Origin: Tuctoria greenei
Lineage: Eukaryota; Streptophyta; Magnoliopsida; Poales; Poaceae
Direction of reading: 5' to 3'
Assembly (NCBI GenBank): GCA_036927565.1
Contig: JAYESD010000002.1
Span: forward strand, 222,273,882 to 222,337,881
Length of the DNA: 64,000 bases
The notes beneath the pieces are model-generated. The model made no database searches. It worked only from the letters and a program-made list of their open reading frames with translations, and was not told where the DNA came from. This document shows positions 45,847 to 56,830 of the stretch, piece after piece. Numbering within the stretch: the stretch's first letter is position 1; each line of letters begins with the position of its first letter. Position numbers and translations under genes: made by a program.

Positions 45847-47337
45847 TTAGTCCAAATGTGCAACGCCATCAAATCTTCTTGTATGCATGAATGGAGGAGG
45901 CCAAGGTGGTGGACGACATAGTGCGCCATCTTGATCTTGTCCATCAAATAAGATTGCACATTCACTTGAGCCAGGATCCCAAACAAATAAATATAGTGTC
46001 ATGTTTGTAGGTGCAATAATAATGTGCATGATCTCATCATTCTCCCCTTCTTTATGACAAGCCGTCCTCGGCTTGCTCGTATGTCCAGCAAAGAGGCTTG
46101 CATTGGAGGTAGAGTAAGTGCTGTCCATAATGCACAACCATAGTGAATAATGCTTTTGTTGTCCCTGCTGCAAGGAAAACATACTAGAAAAACTTGACAA
46201 GACATTATTAGTGTTAATACATTCATTTACTTGACCATGTTGTTGCAGCACAAAAGGAGCTTCCTCATTTGAACATATGTAAACTTTATGCACCATAAAC
46301 ATACCACTATGTTCATATTTGCCTATAGCATGAAAAATATTTCTACTTAACAAAGGCAATTCAGATTGAGAAAATATTGTCTTCTCTACGATATCTAGAT
46401 CACAAAGAGTGTAAAATTCAATATAGCCCAAAGTATTTAGAGAAGATAACAATTTCAGCTCATCCCTTTCACATGTAGTTGGGATCAAATGCTTAATTTC
46501 AGCACAAGTGAGTGATAAAGTATCAAATTCATTTGGTTGTTCTAGCATAGGTATAATATAATTATCAGCACACAACTCATTTTTGTTATAAGAATCAGTA
46601 GGAAAATCAACTAAAGGTAAAGGTGTATTATGAAAAGGTTCATCTTGTTGCTGCTCATCGATAGTATGATTGGTAGCAAAATTCAGCACATCTGAAAATG
46701 TCATACCTTGGTTAACTATATAGCATTGTCCATTAACACTACTCTGATTTTTAGCAAGAAATTCAAATGCATTATGAGTTGATTCATCAAAAATTTCACA
46801 AGTGTTGTCGAAAGCCTCGTTCTCTTTTGCATCATCTATATTATTTTTTACAGTGTCCTGCAAAACGTTAGACACAAAAGGAGGTACAACAAGAAATTTC
46901 TCCTCAAATTGCTGAATTTCTTCTTTGCACATAGATACATTAGCAAAAGTTTCTCGCATAAGAATTTTCGTTTCTTTCCATGTTCGAGGTTTTTCTAATT
47001 CATTTAAATTGTTCCACCAAGTTAATGCACAATCTACTAATGTACTTGCAACATTTCTAATCTTTCTCCTCTCACACATATGACATTGTCCAAAAATTTT
47101 ATCCACCTCTATTTCCCAAGTAATATATTCATCATAACCAAAACCATCATAAGAAGGAAGAGATGGACGAATGTAATTACTTCTTGTGGAAGGTGTTGTA
47201 AAGGTGGTCTGAATGTCATGTGAATCCTTGGTTGATGTTTGATTTTTACTGAGCAACTCCATCGTCGTCTTCATCATGTCCATCATCTCAGCATATAATG
47301 CATGATTCTTGCTTTTACCTGACATTGTTAGTAGCAA
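45847..47337 (-). CDS. Gag protein of the TR-GAG element (496 aa, intact)
   Basis: The only long uninterrupted coding frame in the window. Residues about 62-133 form a Ty3/gypsy Gag (Retrotrans_gag) core: PSYDGFGYDEYITWEIEVDK, then ASTLVDCALTWWNNL and TWKETKILMRETFA. The N-terminal 60 residues are Ser/Thr/Lys-rich; the C-terminal 350 are acidic and Asn/Glu/Cys-containing, with no CCHC zinc knuckle and no protease motif. Such Gag proteins assemble particles that package element RNA; the missing enzymes must come in trans. The start is ATG 47337 or the in-frame ATG at 47325 (MSGKSK). Stop at 45847-45849, 44 bp before the polypurine tract. Intactness despite lying in an old SIRE element argues for recent insertion. 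Confidence 0.87.
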   Translation of the reverse strand: MLLTMSGKSKNHALYAEMMDMMKTTMELLSKNQTSTKDSHDIQTTFTTPSTRSNYIRPSLPSYDGFGYDEYITWEIEVDKIFGQCHMCERRKIRNVASTLVDCALTWWNNLNELEKPRTWKETKILMRETFANVSMCKEEIQQFEEKFLVVPPFVSNVLQDTVKNNIDDAKENEAFDNTCEIFDESTHNAFEFLAKNQSSVNGQCYIVNQGMTFSDVLNFATNHTIDEQQQDEPFHNTPLPLVDFPTDSYNKNELCADNYIIPMLEQPNEFDTLSLTCAEIKHLIPTTCERDELKLLSSLNTLGYIEFYTLCDLDIVEKTIFSQSELPLLSRNIFHAIGKYEHSGMFMVHKVYICSNEEAPFVLQQHGQVNECINTNNVLSSFSSMFSLQQGQQKHYSLWLCIMDSTYSTSNASLFAGHTSKPRTACHKEGENDEIMHIIIAPTNMTLYLFVWDPGSSECAILFDGQDQDGALCRPPPWPPPFMHTRRFDGVAHLD

Positions 47338-48529
47338 ACAGAAGACAACACAAAAAATATGTTATCCCTATCAATTACAAAGGATAATGGCAAAGTGGAA
47401 GTGGAATCACACACTCCCAAGCGTCTTACCACGCTCTTACAAGTGTTCTTACTGACACTGCAGGTGCCAAATGGTGGACGGTATGAAGAAACCAATTAAG
47501 CGTGGGATGATTGCAAAGGTGTATCGATTCTGCTCAAGAGTAAGGTGTAGCTTGGATGGCACTTTCTATGTAGCAAGGATTAGCAACAATGAAATCAGAT
47601 AGTAAAATTGAATAAGTGTCCAATGTATTTGTCAAAGTTGCTGGCCTAAATGTGTTCCTAGTAGTTCAAGCTAGCAAGACATGAGACAAAACTAGATGAC
47701 ACAAAGAATGCAAGCACTTCTGTTTTTTTGTTGTTGTTTTTTTCCTCTTTTTTGTGCAGCTTTTCTTTCTTGTTTTGCACTTGCCTTTTTCTTTTTTCTT
47801 TTTTTTTTTCAGAATGTGCTGCAAGGGAAGAACACAATGAAAATCAATCCAAGATATCTCATGTGTCTGTCGCAGATTTTCTGCTCAATCTTCCAAGGAC
47901 AAATAGGCACACTTATAGGCTCTAAATTGGAAAACTTAGAACAGCAAGATTGTACATATATCTCTCCTCTTTAATTTAAATATATGGAAGACCTATTTTG
48001 GAAAATAACAATAGGAGATATTGCCCCTGAAATACAGACTGTTCAGAATTTTTAGGTCAATAACAGATTCGGATCCAATGCAATTTAGAAATTGATAAAT
48101 ATACTTTATGGGCAAATGATGAATATAAAAGTTATAGAGCACTTCTTAATCTTTCGAGAAAGTACAAGAAAACCAAAATCCGAGTTCGTATGTGCGAGAT
48201 ATGATGAAAATACCTAATTGGACAGAGGTGAATCTAATCTGGACGTGATGACGTGATTCAAAAGGATGAATCACACAATGCAAAACTCAAACTAAGACTA
48301 AAAGCACTTCTAAACCAGCAATATGACTCAACCATGGACACAAACTCAACAAAACCAAATTGAATAACAAAGTTTCAAAGGCTCAATGTGGTTTGGACAA
48401 AGTAATGAACAGATCTACTAAACTGCAAGTTTTTCTGTGGTTTTTTTGTGGACTCTAGGTATGAAAAACTAAACTAATGTAATGGATAGATGAATTACCT
48501 AACGAGCAACCTGGAAATCTGATACCAAT
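47338..48529 (-). other. Leader of the TR-GAG element with A-rich tract
   Basis: About 1.2 kb 5' leader. The minus strand is A/purine-rich at 47812-47717 (runs of A and AAAAAGAAAA). The primer-binding site TGGTATCAGATT (about 48527-48516, tRNA-iMet type with changes) adjoins the LTR. No ORF. Confidence 0.75.
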
Positions 48530-49436
48530 TGATAGTAAAAAGGTTTAAGCCCGATCTTCCGAAAGGTAATGGATAGGTCGATTGATGTGGAGATCTCGAC
48601 GTTGATGATCCGAGGCTCTCGAGTAGAACACGAAAAACCCCTGCAATCACTACACCACCGCTCCGTTGGTTATCAACCGTGCTTCACACGATTGACCTCG
48701 CCAAGAAGGATAATCCCTGCAAGTGCAACTGAGAACACAAGCAAGAACGTAGAAGACACGATCTGAAATCGCGAAGTTGGGGTTTCACAAACTGTAGAAC
48801 AGCGATATTATTAATCTATGCAAAACCCCAATGTTCATAGAGGCTACTATGGAGTATATATAGGTGGGAGGATGTCCAAGGGGTGTTGGGGTCGTGATCT
48901 AACCCTAACACACGAAAATAATGGACTTAGACTTGATACAAGGCCCAATGGCCCAATACGATGACGCAGCACCCTGACAGATTCTGAACTCGATTTTGTT
49001 TCGACGATTTCCATCCACTCTGAAGGAATTTTGATATTGGACCAGCGCCATTAGAAATTTTATCCTCTCCCCTTTCCGTGCATATGTGGAACTTCCAAAA
49101 CAGAGTTCGTATGCGTCTTGGGCGTCCGTTTTAGTGCGTACTGCTCCTGGACTCCGAGTTGGATACGATTTGGAGTTTGGTTCGGTTTCCATCTTCTTTG
49201 AACGAATTCTCTGGTCTTCCATGTCCCTAATGCTCCCTCCAAGTACTCCTTGAACCTCTCCATGGATCCTAATCACAAATAAATTATTAAGTAGCAATTT
49301 ATGCTCAAAAACATATAAGGAAATATATAAGAACGAGTTCATATTTGAAATTAATTGTTGTGTATGAACTCTATTGATTGCATCTTGTATGTTCAATGGA
49401 GTGTTGTTTGTATACATAGAAGTGATGTCCTCATCA
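48530..49436 (-). repeat. 5' LTR of the TR-GAG element (907 bp)
   Basis: Minus strand TGATGAGGACATC...ACTATCA, then ATTGGTATCAGA. TATATATAGG-type promoter sequence on the plus-strand positions 48855-48864 reads CCTATATATACT on the minus strand, a likely TATA box. A 170-codon minus-strand frame (49417-48905) is open. Confidence 0.87.
48905..49417 (-). CDS. Open frame within the TR-GAG LTR (170 codons, function unknown)
   Basis: The frame (MYTNNTPLNIQDAINRVHTQ...) covers most of the 5' LTR. The 3' LTR keeps a homologous frame open (45843-45259, 194 codons counting upstream sequence) with the same end SSYWAIGPCIKSKSIIFVC. No domain is recognised. Openness in two LTR copies of a young element says little because the two have had little time to diverge, so this may be chance. 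Confidence 0.25.
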   Translation of the reverse strand: MYTNNTPLNIQDAINRVHTQQLISNMNSFLYISLYVFEHKLLLNNLFVIRIHGEVQGVLGGSIRDMEDQRIRSKKMETEPNSKSYPTRSPGAVRTKTDAQDAYELCFGSSTYARKGERIKFLMALVQYQNSFRVDGNRRNKIEFRICQGAASSYWAIGPCIKSKSIIFVC

Positions 49437-49441
49437 CATGT

Positions 49442-49553
49442 CTAATGGCGAAGGAAGGCAAAATAAAGGTAACAACTAAATCTTCCTCCTCGCATTCTTA
49501 CTCTAACGATAGTGATGCTTATAGTGATAATGAAGATATGCTTGTTGGCTTAG
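49442..49553 (+). pseudogene. SIRE gag, middle piece
   Basis: Rejoins the gag frame after the TR-GAG insertion: NDTC|LMAKEGKIKVTTKSSSS and a Ser/Asp-rich SYSNDSDAYSDNEDMLVGL. CLMAKE followed by Ser-rich and acidic residues is typical after the zinc knuckle in SIRE-lineage Gag. The solo LTR begins at 49554. Confidence 0.8.
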
Positions 49554-52500
49554 TGTGAGGACTAGGTCCCGACGTCCAAGGATCTCATTGGGTGGTGCCG
49601 TGCGATGCGGCACCTAACAGCACACACGATATGAATGCAACACAAACAAAGTTTGTTTATTTCAAAATAAGAAGAGTTTACAAAATAGTGTACAATAGAG
49701 GTACACACGCAACGGAAAATACATACTCATAATCTCACTTAACTAAGCAGGAGAGAAGATGTCCATGCCCTAGGACACGTCTCACTAGCAACATGAAGAA
49801 CATTCAACAGTGGCGTGGTTCACATGAGATTCATCTCGACACTTCGAGATCTCATGTACAACCTGAACAGCAGAAATAAATCTAATACCTGCAAAAATCG
49901 TTAAAGCACAAACGTGAGCATAAGGCTTAGCAAGACTGACCCGTCTCACTAGACATATGCAAGGTAAAGTCTAACCATAGGTAAGGACTAGCATAAATAG
50001 ACTTGCCTACTAGTGGATCCTTATAATCATGTTTTAAGTAGCAAATGACATTCTTCAGGCACGACATATCATAGACTCCACAATCAAACAAGAAACGCTT
50101 TGCCGATGATATGAGATGCCCAAAGCACATAATGCTATTACTGGATAAGTATTTGGAAATTGTAAACTTTTAATTGTGCTATCTCTAAGACACACAAGGT
50201 TGCAAAGCAATTATAATTCAATACATCATATTATTTTGGCTTCTTCAGTATTTACTACATCACGGCGCAGTGAACAAGTGGTACTCTATTACCGCGAGTG
50301 ACAGTGATTGCAATCAGGACACACCCGGACAACACGACACATACGCACTTTCGGAAATGCCAGCGAGTACTTACAACAATACCTGCATGGCACTTCAGTA
50401 CTAGTCGTATATGGCCACCTTTCACCCAACACTAGAATGCTGAACTGCTCAATCCGTCACGAGCAGGAGGTCCCTGTGTGGGGTGTACTCTGAAGTGCCC
50501 ACCAGCTGATTTACACCTCGCTACCCTCAACCCACGCCTATAAAACAGAAAGGAATGCCTCGACAAACCAGTATCAAGATACATTAGTTTACTGGAGCCC
50601 ATTTCTCCAGTATGTTGCCGATAAAATTCAAGCTTGTCCAGCAGGGCCGCACATGACACGAGCCTTAATCGACACAGTCAGAGCTATGCGACCAAGACCA
50701 CCTCTTGTCGCTTCCAACTCATCTCTGACCGGTCTCAATATCTATAAAACATCTCTTGATCCAATTCATCCCGTGTGATAAAATCCTATCTCGCGAGTAG
50801 ATTCCAACTACTCGACTTCTACCAGGTACCTATGAATATAAGCATGGCAGTTACTACACAAGTCTGTGAGCTATTCTAACCACTCCCTGCGTTATTTGGT
50901 CATGCAAGTTGATGTGAAACACCTTAAATGTAATGCACAACCATCTGAAGACGTAAGGTGAATGAAAACTGCAAAGACACTGTAGGGAATTTAAATGAAA
51001 ACCGGGGCTTGTCTTAGTTCGCGACTCGATTAAATCTCAAGGGTCAGTGGTCTTCTTCCGGGACTCCGCCAAGTAACGTCACGATGGGCACCCTGGCCTT
51101 CTCCTCCAAGCGAAGCTCCTCGTCGATCACCTATTATCACGTTCCTATCAACATGAAATGCATATAGTAATTAAGGTAGCTTAATAATAGACTCTAAGAG
51201 GTGGTGTAAACTTTAAGAACAAGGAGTTTTACTAGGAAGGATAGGTATGCCTCTGTTGTGTGGGTAATCAGAGGATGAGTCAAGGTGAACGTAGTAGGGT
51301 CGGTATGAACGAAAGTTACAATGTAAGGGTACATTGCAACTTAGTAGACAACACTTGAAGCTATGCCACTTAAGAGGTATAAGATTGAAAGATGAAGAAG
51401 TACTAGACTGAGTGATGTAAGGAAGACTAAGCGATCAAGGTGGAGCATTGAAAGTTTAAGGCATGAGTGAACAGTTCAAGAAGAGGTCGTGACTTAGAAG
51501 TCAACCAATGAAGTTACACAAAGTCATTAAGGGGTAAACCTAATTAAGTGACAAGTGTGGTCGCAGGGTTCTGAATTAGGATGAATCGATGTGAAACCCT
51601 AGCGACACTTGGGAGAGAAGTGAGATCAACATTATTTGGACTGAAGACGTTATCACAAGCACTACTAACCTAAGATGAGTACCAAGACAATGTTCAAAAG
51701 ACCTTTAGGTAAATCAGTCGCTACGACTATCTTCACAAGCATCGTACAAGTTCTTACATGACACTATTGCAGTGTCCTTTGCAAGATTGTCCAGATGAGC
51801 TCGGTGAACTCCTGGAACTTGAACATAAGGCATTACTATGTCGCGGCGACGTGCTTTGTCATATTGGGAAGATCATCTCATCGACGTTCACATCGACCCG
51901 GACTCGTCCATGGTTGTGAGCGGAATCCCGAACACCACCTTATGAGTCTCAAGGTTAGTGATGTCGACTCGATCGTCGGCAAGCGACTCGATGAACCTGT
52001 CGTTGATGGAACGACACACCTAGTTAAGCAATTCTACGGACGGTTAGGAAACATCGTCGACATAATCAAGAAACTCTTATCCAAGGTTCCCCTTGGTCTA
52101 GTTTTCCTTGTCAATTGCGACGTTCTCACATTACTCTACCACAGATCATCGGTGATCACCAACATCTGTGGTTTGACCTAGAAGGCATTTTATCGAGCAC
52201 CTTGGGTACACCTAGGACTCGATCACCCTCACATTGACTAAAACCTAATTTGGCTTGAAAACCATTGTCTGACGAGTTGTGCTTGTGTTCCAGCACCACA
52301 CACATTACATGCATCCTTCATCTCAATGCCAGGGCACGATGACAGCTCGGAACGTCACGATGATTTCATGTGGTCAACGACTCGACGCAGCTCATGGTGG
52401 AGCATCACGAGCACACACAGACAAGCCAACGCGATACAAAAGAAAAAGAAAGTCAACTTTGGGATTTCTATAGGAATGATATCAATGCAAAACATGGACC

Positions 52501-54669
52501 AAAGGGCAAAGGACGACGGCAGTGACTGACCTTGTAAGCATTTTAGCGAACATCTTGGTTGTGTTCTTGATCCGGTTACTTCATCAACATTCCAAGAGCA
52601 CCTTGGCACATATCCTTGTCGATTGCCACAACCCAACATACCTGCATCCATAGACCAGCACTGAACGTCAACACATCTGGTTCCTTCCGCGTAAACCTTT
52701 CATGGAACAGGTTGATTGCATCCTTGACCCGACCAATCTTTGCACAATTCAGAACTAACCTTGGACCAAATGTAGTCGTTGTTGCATCATCAATGTGTTC
52801 CCGAATCATGTGCATCACATACATAACTTGCTTCGTTACCAGGACACTGCCACAACTCGGAATGTTGTGATGACGCCATGAAGATGATAGCATCGGGACA
52901 GCACAAGTCAAACCGACATGAGCACACACACGGGCTTGTCAATGGCGCATAGGTGGACTTGGAAAGCGGCGAGGGGGGACGACGAGCACCGCACTGACCA
53001 TGGCGCTTGGCAGGTGGGCAGGGTGCAGCACAATTGCCGTAGCCGTGGGCATGGCGCGCGTGGTGCTCGCGGCCGGCGCAGACGCAGGGAGCGTGAACGG
53101 CGTGGCTCGTGCGATGAGGCGCGACGAGGAGCGACCAGCATCGCGGCAGCGTGGAGAGGGACGAGCAGGGCATGGGAGAAACAAGACGGTGGCCAGGGCA
53201 TGTGATTGATGGGGAGGAATGAGGGCAGCATTGCTGTGCCAAGGTGTGCCGGCGGAGCTGGGTGCAGGCATGGGGGACCATCCGCGCGGCCAGAGTGGCG
53301 GTAGGACGCCGGTGAGGTCGGCGGAACGAGCAAGGTGGCCGGGCGCGGAGAAGCACGGCGCCGGCGGTGATTGGGCGATGCGCATGGCGACGCTGGGAAG
53401 GGGATAAACGCGGCGACCACGAGGAAGGCAGACAGCGGCGCGGTGTCGAGCAGTGTCATGAGCGGCCGGGCGCGCGGCCAGGAGCGCGGTCGGCGAGTAG
53501 GGTGGCGAAGCGGCGCACCGTGGTGGCCGGATGGAGGAGCGCAACGCGGCGGTGAGCAGACGCAGTGCGGGCCAGCGGGGGCAAGCCGGCGGCTGGTGTG
53601 GGGCGATGCCGCGGCGACCGTGAGGAGGAGCGCACAGCGAGGGGGCAAGCGGGCGCTGGAGCGCGTCCGGGAGGGAGTCGGGGCGCTAGCAGAGCCGGGA
53701 GGAGGTGCCTAGAAGAAGCCAAATCTGGATTCTGTAACTGGTGTTAAGCCTGACCTGTGGGGCCCACTCCAATTCCCCCCTTATCCTCTTAATTCCAACT
53801 GCAAATATCTCCATCTATTGAGCAGCTTACTGGTGGGGCCCACCTTTTCCTATCTTTTCTTGTAAATTCGTTTTCAGCTGACAAACATGCTCTATAAATA
53901 TTCCAACTTGGCTGGGTTGCTAATGACAATATGGAGAATCCAATTATGAATTCAAACCTAAGAATTTATGAATTTGATTTTTGAAATTCAAATTTCGAAT
54001 TTGAATTCACCCATAAGTCCCTCGTTGTAAACTTTCTCCATATCCTATTAAATATGCCATTAGCACTAAACCATTTATTTCATTTTATTTGTTTGTTTCA
54101 TTTCTCTGCTTTTTCTAAATTAAACTTAAAGTTTAAATAAATTTGAACTTTTAACTTCGTGCATTTGCATTCTTATCCATCACTTGTACTTAATCTTTTG
54201 TCCTTTCTCTTCTAAATCATTTCTAGACTTCAATTGCATGTTACTAATTTTGAGGCTTTTACACGCTAGCTCTCGATAAGCTCAAGCGAAGAAGAAAACC
54301 AAACTTTGTTTGGTGAGGGTTCACTGGTAGGCCACACGACAAGTGGGCCCCACGCAAGATATTATCCGTGCAAGTCCACTTGAACGAATATGGTAGAAGG
54401 TCCCCGAGACACTACACTTCTGCAATGTAGCTGGGAATTCCATGAGGTTACTTATAATGAGGTTGAACCGAGATTAGAAGTATCGCACAAAGATTTAACC
54501 GTTCAAGTGATAACTTCTCATTAATGTTTAAGTTTTAACAAGTTCACAATTTTATGAAAATTGGTTATCTCACATAGCTCATGTGAGTTTAAATTCCAAA
54601 GTCCACTTTAAAAAAAATTAAGTTCTCATTTTTGCGTTTTTGTTCTACCGAAAAGCGGGCTTTTTTACA
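49554..54669 (-). repeat. Solo LTR of the LARD-1 family (5116 bp)
   Basis: Perfect target duplication CTTAG (49549-49553 and 54670-54674). Read on the minus strand it starts TGTAAAAAAGCCCGC and ends ...AGTCCTCACA, matching LARD-1 LTR ends. It contains the shared block (50102-50071), a homologue of the antisense-open region (51795-52181), PPR remnants (52872-52645) and a GC-rich block (53720-52930). Divergence from the LARD-1 LTRs is clearly larger than between the two LARD-1 LTRs. No internal region remains. Confidence 0.92.
52645..52872 (-). pseudogene. PPR-protein fragment in the LARD-family solo LTR
   Basis: Within an open minus-strand frame (52929-52576, 117 codons): IPSCGSVLVTKQVMYVMHMI, then TTTFGPRLVLNCAKIGRVKD, AINLFHERF, DVLTFSAG. 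CAK.GRV.DA..LF.E is the PPR signature, and this copy is more readable than those in LARD-1. Comparison with 23623-26627 and 36800-36990 shows a common captured source. A host PPR protein would act in RNA processing in mitochondria or plastids; this piece has no start, targeting peptide or repeats enough to function. Confidence 0.62.
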
Positions 54670-54674
54670 CTTAG

Positions 54675-55507
54675 ATAAGAAAACTGCTACAAAAATGAAA
54701 TTCTTGATGGATAAACTTATTGATAAGGAGGAGCTTGTTGATCGCCAAGAAGATATGATCATCCTTCAAAAGGAGGAGTATCTTAAGATAAAAAAGCTCC
54801 TTGAACTTGAAAAGGAGCAAAGGAAGTCACTAGATCTTGAGTTAGCTTCAAGCAAGGAAGCTTGCTTGAAGTTAAGCGACTCAAATGTAATCATCAAGTA
54901 TGAACTTGCTAACTTAACTAAAGTTAACAAGATCCTTGAGGTACAAGTTGAGTCACTCAAGCAAAATGACCCTTCATCCTCTTCAAGCTCACCTTCTCAA
55001 CAGTTAAGATCTGAAACTACTATTACTTGTGCATGTGCTAAAATTGACACTAACTTGAAGGACAAGTCGAACTTGACAAAGGACGAGCATCCCTCCCGTA
55101 GTGGCATATTTGACAAGGAGAAGGTAAAGTATGCACGCAGTGCATACTTGGCCACAAGACCTTCTAATGTCAAATAAAGCATTGGGTATTATTATGGTGA
55201 AAAGCAAAATGCTAAAAGCCACAAGAATAACAAGGAACACATTACTTTTGTCAAGGGAAACTCCTCTCAAGCTAGAACGCCTAGTAATGTTGATAAGTCC
55301 AAAAATGTTAACACATATGAACAACAACTATTGTTTAGAACTTTTGACCCATCATATGTTCTCATGAAAAGTAATTTTGGTCGAGTTTATGTTAAACATG
55401 TTGGGCCACGCCATGGGAACATCAAGTCTCATGTATGTGTGCCCAAATCACTTGTAACTAACCCGAAAGGACCCAAGCAAGCTTGGGTACCTAAAACCAA
55501 GGCGTAA
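54675..55507 (+). pseudogene. SIRE gag, last piece (coiled-coil to end)
   Basis: Resumes after the solo LTR with MDKLIDKEELVDRQEDMIIL, a long heptad-like coiled coil through KILEVQVESLKQND, then Ser/Cys-rich and TKDEHPSRSG. The frame stops at 55177 and, after a shift, continues as GYYYGEKQNAKSHKNNKEHI, FRTFDPSYVLMKSNFGRVYV to KQAWVPKTKA and TAA at about 55505. This is the tail of SIRE-lineage Gag, whose coiled coil is probably used in particle assembly. Confidence 0.78.
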
Positions 55508-56105
55508 CTTGTTTTTGCAGGCCTATTCCTCCGGTAGATCAAAATGGGTGCTAGATAGTGGATGCACCAACCACATGACCGATGAAAGAAGGATGTTTGT
55601 TGAATATGAAGTAAATGAAGATCCAAGCGAAGTCATCTATTTTTGAGACAACAGTCAAGGAAGGGTGCTCGGTACCGGTAAAATTGCAATATCATCTCAA
55701 CACACTCTTTCTCATGTTTTACATATCAATTCCTTAGATTATAACCTACTGTCAATATCTCAATTATGTGACAAGGGTTATAATTGCTTGTTCACTAATG
55801 AGGGTTTGACCATCTCTAGAAGGAGTGATGACTCGGTTGCATTCAAGGGTGTGTTAAAGGGAAAGCTTTTTCTTGTTGACTTCAACAAAGATAAAGCCGA
55901 ACTTGATACATGCTTGATTGCAAAGACCAACATGGGTTGGCTATGGCATAGATGGCTATCACATGTTGGTATGAGGAATCTTCAAACACTCCTTAAGGGC
56001 GATCACATCCGAGGTTTGAAGGATGTTGTTTTTGAGAAAGACAGGCCTTGTAGCGTGTGCCAAGCTGGGAAGCAAGTAGGAGCACCCAATCCCGCGAAAG
56101 AACGT
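55508..56105 (+). pseudogene. SIRE pol: aspartic protease and pre-integrase domain
   Basis: In the +1 frame relative to gag. KWVLDSGCTNHMTDERR (DSG at 55554-55562) is the copia aspartic protease active site. A TGA at 55644-55646 follows IYF. Then GTGKIAISSQHTLSHVLHIN and the GAG_pre-integrase zinc domain: LWHRWLSHVG ... CSVCQAGKQ (His-His-Cys-Cys). The gag-pol junction reads TAACTTGTTTTTGCAGGCC, so pol begins just after a gag stop. It runs to a frameshift near 56105. Confidence 0.85.
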
Positions 56106-56830
56106 CATGACAACGACAGGACCACTCGAGCTACTTCACATGGATCTATTTGGTCCAATTGCTTACATAAGCATCGGCGGTAACAAATACGGTTTCGTAA
56201 TTGTTGATGATTTTTCACGCTTCACGTGGGTTTCTTTTTGCATGATAAGACAGAAACTCAAGGAATCCTCAAGAAGTTTCTCAAGTGTGCCCAAAATGAA
56301 TTTTCATTGAAGATCAAGAACATACGAAGTGACAATGGCACGGAGTTCAAGAACACCCAAGTTGAGGAGTACCTAGACGAAGAAGGCATAAAACATGAAT
56401 TTTCAGCACCGTACTCCCCTCAACAAAACGAAGTAGCCGAAAGGAAGAACTGAACCCTCATAAAGATGGAGAGAACAATGCTTGATGAGTACAAGACTTC
56501 AGATCAATTTTGGGCTGAAGCGGTCAACACCGCTTATCACGCCATAAATCGACTCTATCTTCATTGCCTACTCAAGAAAACGTCATATGAACTACTCACC
56601 GGTAACAAGCCTAATATTTCCTATTTTAGAGTTTTAGGTTCTAAATGTTATATCTTGAACAAGAATCCTAGGACTTCAAAGTTCGCTTTGAAGTCTGATG
56701 AAGGTTTCTTACTTGTCTATGATTTGAACTCCTACGCCTATCGTGTCTTCAACAAAGTCTCCGGACTTGTTGAAGTAGCACATGACGTAGTGTTCGATGA
56801 AACTAACGGCTCTCAAGAAGAGCAAGTTGA
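56106..56830 (+). pseudogene. SIRE pol: integrase core
   Basis: Three frames are needed. LLHMDLFGPI holds the first catalytic Asp, IRSDNGTEF the second, and YSPQQNEVAERKN the catalytic Glu. Frameshifts lie near 56105 and 56235 and a TGA near 56451, after which the same frame goes on (MERTMLDEYKT...FWAEAVNTAYHAINR, GSKCYILN, KSDEGFLLVYDLNSYAYRVF). All catalytic residues are still encoded, but not in one frame. Confidence 0.85.

Larger units (their letters stand above)
44878..49436 (-). mobile_element. TR-GAG-type element (gag-only LTR retrotransposon, 4559 bp)
   Basis: Perfect target duplication CATGT (44873-44877 and 49437-49441). On the minus strand: 5' LTR 49436-48530, primer-binding site about 48527-48516, leader, one intact gag frame 47337-45847, polypurine tract 45803-45791, 3' LTR 45790-44878. 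No protease, RT or integrase. This fits the TR-GAG class of non-autonomous elements that keep only Gag. By eye the LTRs differ at about seven positions over 200 bp. The Gag is of gypsy type, so it likely used a gypsy helper's polymerase. Inserted in SIRE gag. Confidence 0.9.

Noticed and set aside
52908..53722. Up to 246-codon frames in the GC-rich block of the LARD-family solo LTR
   Set aside because: Same reason: GC-rich composition opens many frames; only the PPR-like part downstream has family-like motifs.
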